Assembly (NCBI GenBank): GCA_035582835.1
Contig: JAYKAV010002766.1
Location: 1,163,689-1,227,688, forward strand
DNA from: Phoebastria nigripes
Lineage: Eukaryota > Chordata > Aves > Procellariiformes > Diomedeidae
DNA: 64,000 nt
Reading direction: 5' to 3'
In this document: positions 47,701-58,040 of the stretch, piece by piece
How positions within the stretch are numbered: the first letter of the stretch is position 1
Layout of the letters: each line of letters starts with the position of its first letter
Translations under genes and position numbers: made by a program
The notes under the pieces: generated by a model
Databases searched by the model: none
What the model saw: only the letters and a program-made list of their open reading frames with translations
Told to the model about the DNA's origin: nothing

Positions 47701-48590
47701 CCATCAGCGAGGAGGCACATCGTGGGCTCGCAGGGGTGACGGCCGCAGCCCCGGGAGCAGAGGGTCTCGCTGCTGCCAGGCCAAGGACCCCGGGGCAGAG
47801 CTGGGTCTCCGCTGGCTCCTCCCTGGGGTGAGAGCACGTTCCTGCTGCCTTTGGGAAGAGATGCAGGGACATGGGGCATCACCGGTGCCCCGGCACATGC
47901 GTGGGGATGCATGGCTGCTCCGTTCATGGAGGACCAACCTGAAGCCCTGGAATTCCCAGAGCTGCCCTAGGATATTCTCATGCATTGATGCACCAGACAT
48001 GGGGACCAGGAGCAGCATCCCTGTGCAGTGCATCCCCTTTGCTGCACCAGCACGAACCCCTTGCCAGGGTTTCCCACCGCAGGAGCCAGTCTGCGGTGGT
48101 TTATTGCCTTGCCAGGCTCGAGCGGCTCTGTCTCTGCTCGGGCTGAGCTGTGCTGGCGGCGAGGTGCAGCCGAGCCATTCCCAGGGAGGGCTGGGGGAAC
48201 ACCAGCCACGTGTTGCCTTGTGCTGTGACAGGCGCTTGGCTGGGAAGCTCTGCTGCGCTGCTGCTGCAGAGCCAGGTGTCTGCCCTGCAGCACAGAAGGG
48301 TTTCATCGCGTTTTCTCTCCTTTGGGAAAAAAATAAAACCCACCCACTGTCCAAAAGTTATAAGTGCTTGAGAAATCTCCATTGCTCCAGCGGTCCCTGG
48401 GCTTTGCCTGCACCTGAGCACTTGCTGCAGCATCCAGCATCATGCCCGTCCTGTGCCAAGGGGCAGCCGGGGCTACGCGGTTCCCTGCCAGGCATCCCCC
48501 ATATCTCTGTCAGCCACCCCGGACGGGGAGAGCACTTCTCCGTGCTGCGCCGTGCCTTATCACTCTGTTTGCTGTTGCTTATTATCTTGT
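47701..48590. other. GC-rich stretch with long open frames, no gene called
   Basis: A 320-codon + frame (47696-48658) and a 216-codon minus frame (47704-48354) cover the same DNA. Neither shows a domain, signal peptide or codon pattern that favours one of them, and the + frame lies across two AT-rich islands. I treat both as chance frames. Confidence 0.45.
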
Positions 48591-48619
48591 TCCCAGGCAG
48601 CCGCGAGTCCTCGGCTTGG

Positions 48620-48725
48620 GACATTAATCCAGCACAAACCAGAGGCTTATCCAAATAGGGAATCTTCCTTAGTGATTTTTAAACAAAACTTGATAAACCC
48701 TTTGTAAAAGAAAAAGGGCTTTCAT
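48620..48725. promoter_or_regulatory. AT-rich candidate element
   Basis: A short AT-rich island with GGGACATTAATCCAGC, GTGATTTTTAAACAAAACTT and AACCCTTTGTAAAAG. CCCTTT and AAAGGG flank the last segment as a small inverted repeat. Evidence is texture only. Confidence 0.3.
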
Positions 48726-49479
48726 CTCCAAAGGGCCCATCTGAGAGCTGATGAGTGATAAACGCTCCGGCACTGCACATCTTCATTTGCTGCACGTTTT
48801 TTCCCTGGGAGCCCAGGCTGCACACATTTACTCTTGTTCTCACTGTATTTTTTCCTGCTATCGGAGCTCAGTGGAGAGATCCCAGCCTGGGAACCGGCTG
48901 CAGGATGCTGTGCCCCAAGGCCATGCTGCTGTTTTCGGTGTCCCTCATGGGCCAGGATTTGGTGTTTGGGCTGTGCCGGGGCTGGCAGGGGCCAGGGGAC
49001 CNGCGGGTGGCCCTGGTGCCTGGGGATGCGCTGCTGAGCAGGAGGGACCTTCCCTCCACCTGCACCCGGGGAGACCCTTCGGTTGTCCCTTCCTGGGAGC
49101 ATCCCCGTGGCTCTCTGCCTCCTGCCAGCATGGCAAGCGGGGACATCTGCCCACATCCCCGCCAGCTGCCCTTCTTGCCCAGCCTCAGCCCTCCATCCCC
49201 CTCCACCTCTGCTTGGCCCTAAGGCTGCTCTGCGGTGCCTGGATTTGGGGGCGGCTGGGATGGGGCGGTGATGCCGAGTGTGGTGGCGGGCACCGGCCCG
49301 GACGTTTCTTGGCTACTGTGGTGGGCGAGGGCAGGGGGGCTTGGACTGCCCTTCGCTGCCCTGCAGCCGCTTTCCCCTGACGGCCAGCTCCTGCCCGGGC
49401 AGTGGGGAAGCTCCGAGCAGAGTCTCCAACCAGCGCTCGGAGCCACATCTTCGGCCTCTCCATCTCCTTTTGTTTCCAG

Positions 49480-49524
49480 CCCTCGCTCCCTTCCTCCCTT
49501 CCTTCCTCTTCCTCTCCTCCCTCC
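49480..49524. repeat. Polypyrimidine tract
   Basis: Nearly pure C/T sequence (CTCCCTTCCTCCCTTCCTTC and onward) of about 45 bases. Such tracts can form triplex DNA and are length-unstable. Confidence 0.7.
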
Positions 49525-50237
49525 AAGTCCCCTAGCTCCTTTGACGCTCACATGGGGCTTTGATCTCCTCTGGAAAGCCCCTTCCTTATGCCAAACTGAC
49601 TGCAGCGCCTTGGCAGAGACTTATTAAAATAGATGAAGAGCTCCCTTTGATCGCTGCAGTGCTCCGAAGACCTTTCCCCGCTGCGAGGCTTCAAGCGAAG
49701 CCGTCTGCCTTTCATCCCAGCGCCGGCGAGGAGCTCACCAGGCTGGAGACCAGGAGCTGCCGGGGCTGCCGCTCGCCTTCCACGAGAAGGCTGGGGGATC
49801 CCGGCCCTCGGTGAGCCCAGCAAGGATGGAGCAGGGCTGCAGTGCATCCCCGGCAGCTCGGCACCCGCCGCAGAGGGATATCGGGGCACCCGGCAAGGAC
49901 ACAGGCATATAGAGACACTCCAGGGAGGAGTGTTGCTGAAACGCTGGGGAAAACAGAAAGGAAACGAGAAGGTGAAGATAAAAACAATCCTGGGGAAAAA
50001 AAGAGAAACGGTTAGAAAGCAAAAGAGAAGGCAGCAAGGGTAGCTGCCCCCCTGGGCAAAGCAAGAGCTTGTTAGACCTTTATAACGACGTGTCTGAATT
50101 TGCTAAAATATGAATAATTAATCCTCTCCCCCCCCCGCCCCCGCCGTGGATTGGGCTCTCTGTGCACTTGCTGCACCNTGTGTTTCTGCGAGCGCTGAGA
50201 TGCTGCTGGGCTGATAAATGGGGGAGCCCCTGCCCCG

Positions 50238-50438
50238 CGTGGGATGCGGGGTGTGAGGGTGCCGGGTGTGGGGATGCGGGGATGTGGGATGCAGGGATGC
50301 GGGCATGCGGCCATGTGGGATGCAGGGATGCGAGGTGTGAGGATGCAGGGTGTGGGGATGCGGGATGCAGGGATGCGGGCATGCGGTGATGTGGGATGCA
50401 GGGATGTGGGGATGCGAGGTGTGGGGATGCAAGGATGT
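50238..50438. repeat. GATGCGGG-type minisatellite with 84-base higher-order unit
   Basis: About 200 bases of 7-9 base units such as GGGATGCGG, GGGATGCAG, GGGATGTG and GAGGTGTG. Above this, two longer copies begin GTGTGGGGATGCGG at 50266 and 50350 and share the same order of variants (GGGCATGCGG, then ATGTGGGATGCAGGGATG, then GCGAGGTGTG), giving an 84-base period. The minus-strand frames rich in His, Pro, Ser and Ala across it come from the repeat and are not genes. Confidence 0.85.
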
Positions 50439-50689
50439 CCTGGGGGGTCCCCCAAGGGAAGCGGCCCTTGGGAGCCTGCCTCCCCCCACACGCTAAGGGG
50501 GGAAGCGAAGGTGACAGCCAGGGCAGCCTGCGGGGCCACAGGGGACCCAGGGGGACGTTGGGGGCCAGACGCGGCTCCTGCCCTTTCCCATGCCAGCTCA
50601 TCCAGCTCCATCCCCACAGGAGCCAGCGTGGTCTGCGGGGAGCCGGCGTGCCAGCGCTCCCTGGGCAAATATTTGGCCAGACTGCTAAA

Positions 50690-50740
50690 ATGAGGTGAAT
50701 CCTGCTAATTACAGCTAATTAACTGCCAGGCAGGCAGCCA
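50690..50740. promoter_or_regulatory. Paired GCTAATTA sites
   Basis: GCTAATTA occurs at 50704-50711 and again at 50714-50721, a ten-base spacing that places both homeodomain cores on the same face of the helix. The pair lies in a small AT-rich island. Confidence 0.35.
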
Positions 50741-51019
50741 TTGCCCTGCACACCATGGCCTTGCTGTGGGCACGCTCACGCTCAGAGCAAGCACGGTGTC
50801 TGCTGCCGTCCCNGTGGGGACTCTCCCCAAAACCTGCTGCTCTGCACACTGCATCTGCCCTCCTGGGCGAACGGCAGCGCCGAGGATCGCACCGCGCTGC
50901 TGCCAAGGGAGAGCCGGCAGCCGGCAAAAGCCCTGTCCAGCTTTGGCGGCGAGCTTCCACCGTGAGCCGCATCACCCCTCCGTCCTGCCACGGCCCCGGA
51001 TGGCAGGGACTGCGCTGAG

Positions 51020-51250
51020 CCCTTAATAAGAAGTGATTCACACACTGTGCTTAATTAGCAATTCAGTTAACGGTTTGTAATTCAGGCACGACCCTGATTG
51101 CATCCGCATGCTACTTTATTTCTTCTCTGCCGCTTGCATTCTGAGCACTAATTATGCCTCTTTGGATGCTAATTGCTTCCCAGCCCTCTGCCGCTGTCTT
51201 TCCCGAGCAACATTTATTTTTCATGCGTCCATGTGTTTAAACTAATAAAA
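51020..51250. promoter_or_regulatory. Candidate enhancer with homeodomain and POU-like sites
   Basis: An AT-rich island holding CTTAATTAGCAATTCAGTTA, GCACTAATTATGCC and CTTTGGATGCTAATTGC. The last joins a SOX-like CTTTG to an octamer-like ATGCTAAT (51166-51173), although the spacing is one base shorter than the usual SOX-POU composite. It is bounded by GC-rich sequence and has no coding frame. Confidence 0.4.
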
Positions 51251-51414
51251 GCTGGGGTGGGGGGGGGGNGGGTGGGAAGAGGGAGCTGCGTCGGTCCAAG
51301 GCGTCGCCAAGATCAGACATCCCAGGAAGGTGAGCTGGGACATGCAAGTGCTGCCGCTGCCTTCGCCGCGTCTGCGGTGGAGAGGAGGGAGCGTGGGAAA
51401 GAGCCAGGCTGCCC

Positions 51415-51440
51415 TCTCCTCCTCCTCCTCTTCCTCCTCC
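51415..51440. repeat. TCC microsatellite
   Basis: CTCCTCCTCCTCCTC followed by TTCCTCCTCC, about 26 bases. Minus-strand and + frames encoding Ser or Gly runs here derive from it. Confidence 0.75.
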
Positions 51441-53800
51441 AGCCCCGGCTCTACCCTGCATCAAACCCCTCCGTCCTCCCCAGGCTCATCTCCCTTCTCC
51501 GGGGGGTGGCCGGGCCGGGGGTCCCGCAGCAGGCAGGGATGCTGCTTTGCCCCCAAGGCCGGTTGCTCCCCGCAGGCTGCTGGCCCCGACGGGGCTTTCC
51601 AGCGGCGATGGAAACCACCCGTGCAAAGCAGTCAGGCTGGGCTAGGGATGAACACGGGCACGGGGGAACTGGTTCCCCGGCCGGCTCAGTCTGGAGCAGG
51701 CAGGAGGTGCCCATGGAGGGTGCAGGGATGAGCGGCTCCGGAGCGAGCTGCGGGCTCGTCCCTGCGGCGCGGGGACAGGGCCGGGTTGCAGGCAGATGGC
51801 AGGATGTCGTCTCCATCACATGGCAACAGATTGGGGATGCAATTACAGCGGTGAGCCAAGGCAGCAGCTGGGACTCCTGATTTTTGGCTGCTGTGCTCGG
51901 GTGGCAGTAGGGACAGAGCAGAGGGGACAGTGCAGGGACCTCTGCTGCCCTTGGCCCCCCAGGGTGACCCTCCCCAGGGCATCCCTCCTGTCTCTGCACT
52001 TCTGTGCCCGGCTCGTTAGAGGGGATGGGCTATTAATGAGCCATCTGAGCACATGCAAGAACCTTCTCTGCTTTGTGCTGGCTGGGAAAGGTCCCCGGCC
52101 CCGCAGCCCCTGGCCGAGCCCCTTCATTTCCCACGCAGGACCCTGGGTCCCCCGTCCTCCAGGAGCCCGCACAGCTCCCTGCTCCAGGCTGCTTTGAGGG
52201 GGTGCTGCAGACAGGGCTTAAATATTCCTCCAACTTCCACCTCTTCCCCAGGGGATCCTGCAGCAGCCGGGTCCCCTCGTGGGACCAGCAGCCCCAGGCT
52301 CTGGGGAGCAAGAAACCACAGACCCAGTCACCCCCGGACCCTCCGCTCTGCTGCTGCGGGGCTTTCCAGCAATGCCTGGGTGGGAGCTGAGCCCTCTAAA
52401 TTCATTGCATATGTGCTGATCAAGGTTTCAGAGCCAGCTAACTGCGGAGCACAGCTGTGGTGAGTTCACAGCTCTCTGCTTTGCCAAGCTGCTCAGGAGC
52501 TGGCTCTGGAGAAGAGAGCTCCCACCGAAGGGGCATGGACCCCTGGGGCCGGCAGCATCCCTGCGAAGCCCCACCGAGGGGACCCAGCATGCAGCCTCCA
52601 GCTCCCCGGGAGCCCACCTGCACCAGGGCAGCTGTGATGGGAGTGCCAGGATTTATTTATTGGATGGGCAATTGATTCCCACCACCCCGGCCACCAACAC
52701 ACCTCAGCACATCGGGTAGGGCCAGGGCAGCAGCAGCTGGCTCAGGGGAGCCGAGCTGAGCCGAGCCAGGGCTCTGCGCCGTCGGCAGAGCAGCAGGACC
52801 GGTGACGACCACAGCCAGGAGGGGTGAGTCTAGGCGGCTTCGTGCTTTGTGGCTCCGTGCCTCAGTTTCCCTGACATGTACCCAAACACTTGCGCTCCCC
52901 AAAGCCAGTGGGAATCTCCCGTTAGGAGCAGAAAGAACAAATTTGCTGGAAACCAAACTGTAGTGCCCAAACGGTGCCGGGCAGGAGGGAGGGTGAGCGA
53001 GAGCATCCCGGCAGGCAGGACCCCCTCGAGTGCCCAGCTGGGTGCTGGGGCTCTGCAACCTGTGTTGGGGGGGTGCAGGATGAGTCCCCCTNTCCCCTGG
53101 CTTGGCCAGCTGGCAGCCAGGCCTTCCCCAGCCCCCCGATGCAGCCCTCGCCCACAAGACGGAGGTGTTGCTTTCCCTCGGCNTGGGTGCAGCGTGGCCG
53201 CCCCACGCGTGGCATTCGGTGTTCGCCGGCCGTGGCCGCAGCCGGCTTTGGGCACAGCACGTGCCGCTGCAGGGGTGACCTGCAGCGAGGAGGAGGCACG
53301 AGCCTCCCGCTTTCCTCTCTTTATTTTTTATGCCCATCTTGTTACAGTGAACAGAACCAGCTCCCANATTTGGGCTTTTATCTCTCTGGCTGTTTTTTTC
53401 TTGCCTCCACTTTGAATTAGTGCTCAGTGCTCGGCTGTCGGGGACACCGACAAATGCAATTCTCTCATCCTTGCTGAGGTCCTGGGGCACGGGTGGGCAC
53501 CCACCGGTCCCCAAGGGCTTCGGTGGCACTGGGGGAGCTGGGGTTGGAGCAGAGCCTGGGGGCAGCCGGGATGGTGATTTTGGGGACCCCGGTGGGGGCC
53601 GGGGCTGGTGGCAGATGTCGTGAGCCCGGGGCAGGGACACGCACGGCACACGCGTGTTGTGTGCACGCCGGTACCCGTGGGACCCAGTCCCACCTGCGGG
53701 GCCCACGGGTGCTGGTGGGGACCNATGGGTGCTGCAGGGAGCTCTGCTGCGGGCGTCAGGCATGGTGTGGAGCGGAGGAGCCAGGGAGCTCAGAGGCGGC
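51441..53800. other. GC-rich intergenic, no gene recognised
   Basis: Long frames on both strands, including 368 codons on the minus strand (52657-53763), contain N codons and no domain. The minus frame is Pro, Ser and Gly-rich and is overlapped by several + frames. I see no splice-bounded exon. Confidence 0.5.
52852..52880 (+). repeat. MIR core fragment
   Basis: CTCCGTGCCTCAGTTTCC then CTGACATGTA follows the MIR core CTCTGTGCCTCAGTTTCC and CATCTGTA with few changes. Only this part is recognisable. Confidence 0.35.
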
Positions 53801-53885
53801 TTTTATTGCCCTCGGTAATGACTGTATCACTAACGGGTATTTAATTAGCTCAGCCACTCTCGTTAATGGTATTGCGGGGCCGTGA
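53800..53885. promoter_or_regulatory. AT-rich candidate element
   Basis: A small island with GGTAATGACTGTATCACTAA, GGTATTTAATTAGCTC and CTCGTTAATGGTATTG inside GC-rich DNA. TTTAATTAG is a homeodomain-type core. Confidence 0.35.
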
Positions 53886-54050
53886 GCTGTGGTTAAGATG
53901 GCGAGCGTGGAGCGTGCGAGGTGTCGGAGCGCTGTTAAGCCGTCTGCCTGCGCCGAGCAGCAGCGAACGGCCAGACCCGGCAGCAGCCCCGGCAGCTGCC
54001 AGGCCCCTGCGGTCCCGCTTCCCGCCGTGGCTTCGGGCTGGCTTTGCCCC

Positions 54051-54073
54051 ACTCTGTGCCTCAGTTTCCCCAG
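54051..54073 (+). repeat. MIR core fragment
   Basis: ACTCTGTGCCTCAGTTTCCC repeats the MIR core phrase CTCTGTGCCTCAGTTTCC exactly. Flanks are not recognisable, so it could be chance or a decayed copy. Confidence 0.35.
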
Positions 54074-54449
54074 CGCTGTGCAGAGCACGGCCGTGCACGG
54101 GGACACGTTTGGGCTGCGGGGCCGGCTCAGGGCAGGGGAATGGGCTGTTTTGGGGCNGTGCCGGGGCGGCTGAGGACTACGGACACACGGGAGGGTTGCA
54201 GGGTCTTGCCAAGGTCACGCTGCCAGCATCACACCATGATGGGGGCCCCCGGCATGCACCCCCTCGCTCCTGCCAGCCCCTGGGTGCCCCCAGCACCCCA
54301 CGATGGGGCTGAAGGAAGACATCCATGTTTTCACACCTCTCCCGGTGCTGCCAGACCCGCGGTGGCACGGGAGGGTGAGGGTCGCTGATGCCAGAGGAGC
54401 CNCTTGCCAGGGGCCAAACCCATCGGCCCATGAGCATTTTGCCTGGCAT

Positions 54450-54525
54450 TTCATGAATAGTTAACGGCGAGGGAACCCGCAGAAGGGTCCTGTGGCATCA
54501 CTGAAAGCATGAATATTCATCTGCT
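54450..54525. promoter_or_regulatory. Candidate element with POU-like palindrome
   Basis: ATGAATATTCAT at 54509-54520 is a perfect 12-base palindrome made of two ATGAAT halves, similar to sites bound by POU protein dimers. TTTCATGAATAGTTAACG lies 50 bases upstream and repeats the ATGAAT half. Confidence 0.3.
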
Positions 54526-55149
54526 CGGGGAGATGTGGGCAGAGACCGGCTGAGTGGCAGCTGTCAATCTTCCAGCCCAGGCAGGGGAGCAGGCGTCCCT
54601 GCTGGGAAGGATGCACCCAGCATGGGGCCGGGGTCCCGGGGGTCCTGCTGAGCCCCGCCAGCACCGCGATGTGCCGGACCGATGGCCGTGGGGTGCAGAA
54701 GGTGGGCACTGACCCGGAGGTGCTGGGATTTGGAGCTGGGAGCTGGCATTTGGGCTGGTTTGGAGCCCAGCACCCGGCTTCGAGTGCAGAGGGAGAGATC
54801 GCCGGCCGTTGTGCCAAGGCTGGACGCGGCTGCGTGCAGCCGGTGGAGGGTTAAATCACCACTGGGATGGGAGATGCCGCCTCTTGATTAGTGTCTGCAT
54901 TGCGGGACATTAATGCAAAGTGTTATTAAGCAGCTGTTTCCCAGGGCTGCCCGGCGGGGCCTGACGGTGGAGACGTCGGTGGAGACATGTGCCGGGATGC
55001 CGGGTGCTCGCCGATGGGGTCGCGGCTACCGGCAAAACCCCTGCCCAGCTTCTCCAGGACTGGCTTCGGGCTCATCCCACCGCGGTTTGGTGTTGGGCTG
55101 CAGAAGAGCCCAGGGTGCTGGCGGTGGGGCCGTGTGTGCACCTGNGAGC

Positions 55150-55480
55150 CTCACGCTCGGGGATATATTGACGCAATCGTGTTTATTTATTTAAAATATT
55201 TGGCGGTCGGTGAGGGAGCAGAAGAATGTAAATTCGTATTTGCATTGGATTCCTGCTGGATGGCCCCGCCACCCCGGCAGGGACTTGCCAATTAAATATC
55301 CATCAGTAACAAGGAAAACAAACTCACGGATCCCTAACACTCCACATTAAAAGTTAATAATACAGCCAGCACCTGCAGCAAGAGAGGCAAATTAAGAGCA
55401 GCACTTGGAGTAACACAGTAAACGGAGGAGGGAGCAATTAACAACCATAAAAAGATGAAGAGAAACAATTAGGGGGGGGG
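55150..55480. promoter_or_regulatory. Long AT-rich candidate conserved element
   Basis: About 330 bases of AT-rich sequence in GC-rich surroundings, with TGTTTATTTATTTAAAATAT, GAATGTAAATTCGTATTTGC, CCAATTAAATATCCATCAG, AAAAGTTAATAATACAGCC and GGAGCAATTAACAACC. TGTTTATTTA is forkhead-like. It ends at a G run (55471-55480). Length and sharp borders make it one of the better enhancer candidates. Confidence 0.45.
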
Positions 55481-55799
55481 GAGTGCAGGCACGCATACAC
55501 GTGCGCCGTGGAAGTCACCGCGCTGCTGGCAGAGCCGTGCCGTGCCCGCGGAGATGCCGTGGTGGGTGCTTTGGTTTGCCGCTGCCTTTCCCACCGTGCC
55601 AGGAATTTCTGCGGTGCTTTGCTGGGCCCTCTCTTGCAGCCCCTGGAGCGGAGCCCTGTGGGGCTCGGGGTGAATCCTGCCCCTTCCCAGCCCATCCTTC
55701 CCCTGGACTGCGAGGTGTCCGGCCACGGCTGGGACAAGCCCGCAGACCCCCGAGGTGCCCCTGGCTCCAGCACATGCAGGAGTGACACCAGCAGCTCTG

Positions 55800-55925
55800 C
55801 CTAATCACCGCCGCTCCCCTCCCCTGCTTGCATCGATCCAATATATTAAGCTATTAAATTATTTTGCTGTTTCAGAGCTCGCTCAATAAACACTGAAGCT
55901 ATCGCAGGGAATGACCTTTCCTGCG
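55800..55925. promoter_or_regulatory. AT-rich candidate element
   Basis: Contains GCATCGATCCAATATATTAA, GCTATTAAATTATTTTGCTG and GCTCAATAAACACTGAAGC. ATCGAT and AATAAACA are CUT/ONECUT-like and forkhead-like. Evidence is motif and composition only. Confidence 0.35.
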
Positions 55926-56458
55926 GGCTGCTTTTGGGCACGAAATCCGCATCGCCATTGACCGGTGCGGGCTTCAGATGCTGCTCTGGGACCTCTCCTC
56001 TTCCCCCTCCTGCCTTCGGGATGTCTCCCCTGGAAAAGCGGGGAGCCGAGGCTGGTTTTGCAGTGCCAGGAGGGCTTGTAGCCGCTGCCGGGGTGGTGGG
56101 ATCAGGCAGATGCTCCCTGGCCAGGCACAGGGCAGGGTCGGGGACGCTGCCCTGGCGTGTGACGGGGTTCGTGATCCGGGAGGTGGTGGTGGCAGCTGGG
56201 GAGTCACCGTCCCTCCGGGCGCTGGGTTTTCTGCNTCTGAAAAAAAATACATAAAGCTGGGAGAGAGGAAAGGGAGTTTATTTTGCTGCATTAACCTTAA
56301 AACGGGGGCAGGAGGAAGAGGAGGAGGATCAGGAGGGGGAGCCTGGTCTCGCCTTTGCGCCATGACCGCGGCACTGATTTCCCGGCGTCTTGCCCCGTTT
56401 TGGGCCACTCCACGTCCCAGCGATGGGATGGGACCAGCCCCAGCCTGCCTGCCCGTGC

Positions 56459-56482
56459 AGTTGGGGAAACCGAGGCACGGCG
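56459..56482 (-). repeat. MIR core-like fragment
   Basis: AGTTGGGGAAACCGAGGCAC is the reverse complement of a phrase close to GTGCCTCAGTTTCC. It is short and could be chance. Confidence 0.3.
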
Positions 56483-56730
56483 CTGGGGAGGGCATCTCCC
56501 CCATTTTGGGGGCAATGTTGAGGTTTTAAGGGATTTGCTGTGGGTTTGGGAAGCGCTCCCAGGGAATCGAGCCCACGCTGCAGCCCATCACNGTCGAACG
56601 TGGGGATGTTTGCTGGGTTGCTCAATCCGGGCTGGAAGAGAAGCAGATGTAATAGATCCCGGTGACACCAGGGCTGAGCAGGCTTTCGATTTTCCAGGAG
56701 TTATTTTGAAATGTGGTTTTTTTCTTGTGG

Positions 56731-56751
56731 TTTTTTTTTTTTTTTTTTTTT
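56731..56751. repeat. T21 homopolymer
   Basis: Twenty-one T in a row after TTCTTGTGG. It may mark an old inserted A-tail on the minus strand, but no element body is recognisable beside it. Confidence 0.8.
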
Positions 56752-56759
56752 AAATTGGT

Positions 56760-57080
56760 TATATCACAGTCAAAAAGGGAAAGCTGATATCTCTGGATAT
56801 GCCGGAGAATCCTTCCTTGCAGGCTTTAAAACAGAAAGTGAAATGTTTTAACTATTACAATAGAATATTATTAGTACGGCACCGGCGGGATGGAGGCTGT
56901 CGCNGCTGGCATAGCCGCAATGAAAGAAGAATAAAATTGAACCCTGAAAGCCGCCTGAAAGCTCAAAGCCAAATGACCGCTTCCAAGCCCTGATTTTTTC
57001 CATTACAGATATATTTTTGGAAAGCAAAAAATTTCCATTTTGGAGCATTTTTTGATCTGACAGGTTACTAAACCCCCTGA
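56760..57080. promoter_or_regulatory. AT-rich candidate conserved element
   Basis: Some 300 bases with AAGCTGATATCTCTGGATAT, TTTTAACTATTACAATAGAA, ATTATTAGTACGG, GAAGAATAAAATTGAACCC and TTTTTTGATCTGACAGG. No convincing frame crosses it. A good candidate enhancer by length and composition. Confidence 0.4.
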
Positions 57081-57184
57081 TTTTGGATGAGAAAAGTGAG
57101 TGTCTGGGGGGGGGTTGGTTAAAGTAACCCCCGGTTGCTCCAGCTTTCACCCCAGCCCGTGGGAGCCGCGTCTCCATCGCAGAC

Positions 57185-57440
57185 CCTGCCAGGCTGGAGG
57201 GAGATCGGCTTATTAATAAACTTAACGAGATGAGTAACATTGGCGGCCGCTAATAAAACGAGAGCAATCTCCCATATTTCACCGCTGGAATCTGAATTAC
57301 TGTGTATCACCACCACTTACCATTCCTGTAAAGCTTTATATCTCCAAAANGCTGTAATGTCATTAGCAACTAATTGATTTTTTGCAACATCTTGGAGAGA
57401 TAGAGAAGCAGGATCCTCATTTTGCAGCGAGACAAATTGA
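57185..57440. promoter_or_regulatory. AT-rich candidate conserved element
   Basis: Contains GCTTATTAATAAACTTAACG, GCTAATAAAACGAGAGC, GGAATCTGAATTACTGTG, CATTAGCAACTAATTGATT and GACAAATTGACTGG. Short inverted motifs (TTATTAATAA) and homeodomain cores (TAATTG) are frequent. Texture is typical of conserved neural enhancers; conservation is untested. Confidence 0.4.
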
Positions 57441-57844
57441 CTGGCCTTGCAGCTGAGTCGGTGCCTGGCTTTAGCAGCAGCCCGCAGCGCGGCTGGGGAC
57501 CCCTCGCTGGCTCCCAGATCTGAATTTTTTTCCCATTTTTCTTGGATTTCAGCATCCTGGCTGTGCTGCTTGCGGGGAGATGGTCCAGGAGGGGTGGGAG
57601 TGGGGTTGGCTTTTCCATCTCTGCTGCTGGAAAGGGACGTCAGGGCTTGGCAGGGAGCAGCCCGGCTCCTCGGCATGCCATGTGCCGCGCTCTCCGTGCC
57701 CAAAAGCCNGAGCCACGTTGGGGATGCCCCGGCTCCGGCACCGGCTGGGCATCCCGGCACGAGCCCGGCTGCNGGGATCTCCGGCAGTTGCCTCTCCTCT
57801 GGTAACCGGGATTTATGCCAGCGAAACAGGAAGCCGGAGGGAGA

Positions 57845-58040
57845 GATAAATTAGAATTATTTTTAATAAAATGGGGATCATTTTTAATCACGTTTAAGTT
57901 ATTTTTCTTTAGCCACCTCGCACGGTGTAGATTTCCCTGAAAAATGGGGAACTTTCATCTCTCACTGCTTGGAAATTAATTCCTCCCTGACAGCCATGGT
58001 GCTTAATGTAGATAATAACTATTAGTTCTACCCCAGACAG
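57845..58040. promoter_or_regulatory. AT-rich candidate conserved element
   Basis: Contains GATAAATTAGAATTATTTTT, TAATAAAATGGGGATC, TTTTTAATCACGTTTAAG, GGAAATTAATTCC and GTAGATAATAACTATTAG. GGAATTAATTTCC is close to a palindrome at 57971-57983. Confidence 0.4.

Noticed and set aside
47696..48658. 320-codon + frame
   Set aside because: It overlaps a 216-codon minus frame and AT-rich islands and has no domain; rarity of stops in GC-rich DNA explains it.
50072..50668. Minus-strand frame with His-Pro-Ala-Ser repeats, looking like a repeat protein
   Set aside because: The repeats come from the GATGCGGG minisatellite.
52657..53763. 368-codon minus-strand frame, the longest in the window
   Set aside because: It is Pro, Ser and Gly-rich, contains several N codons, and has no homology I recognise; a real exon of this size should show a domain or signal peptide.
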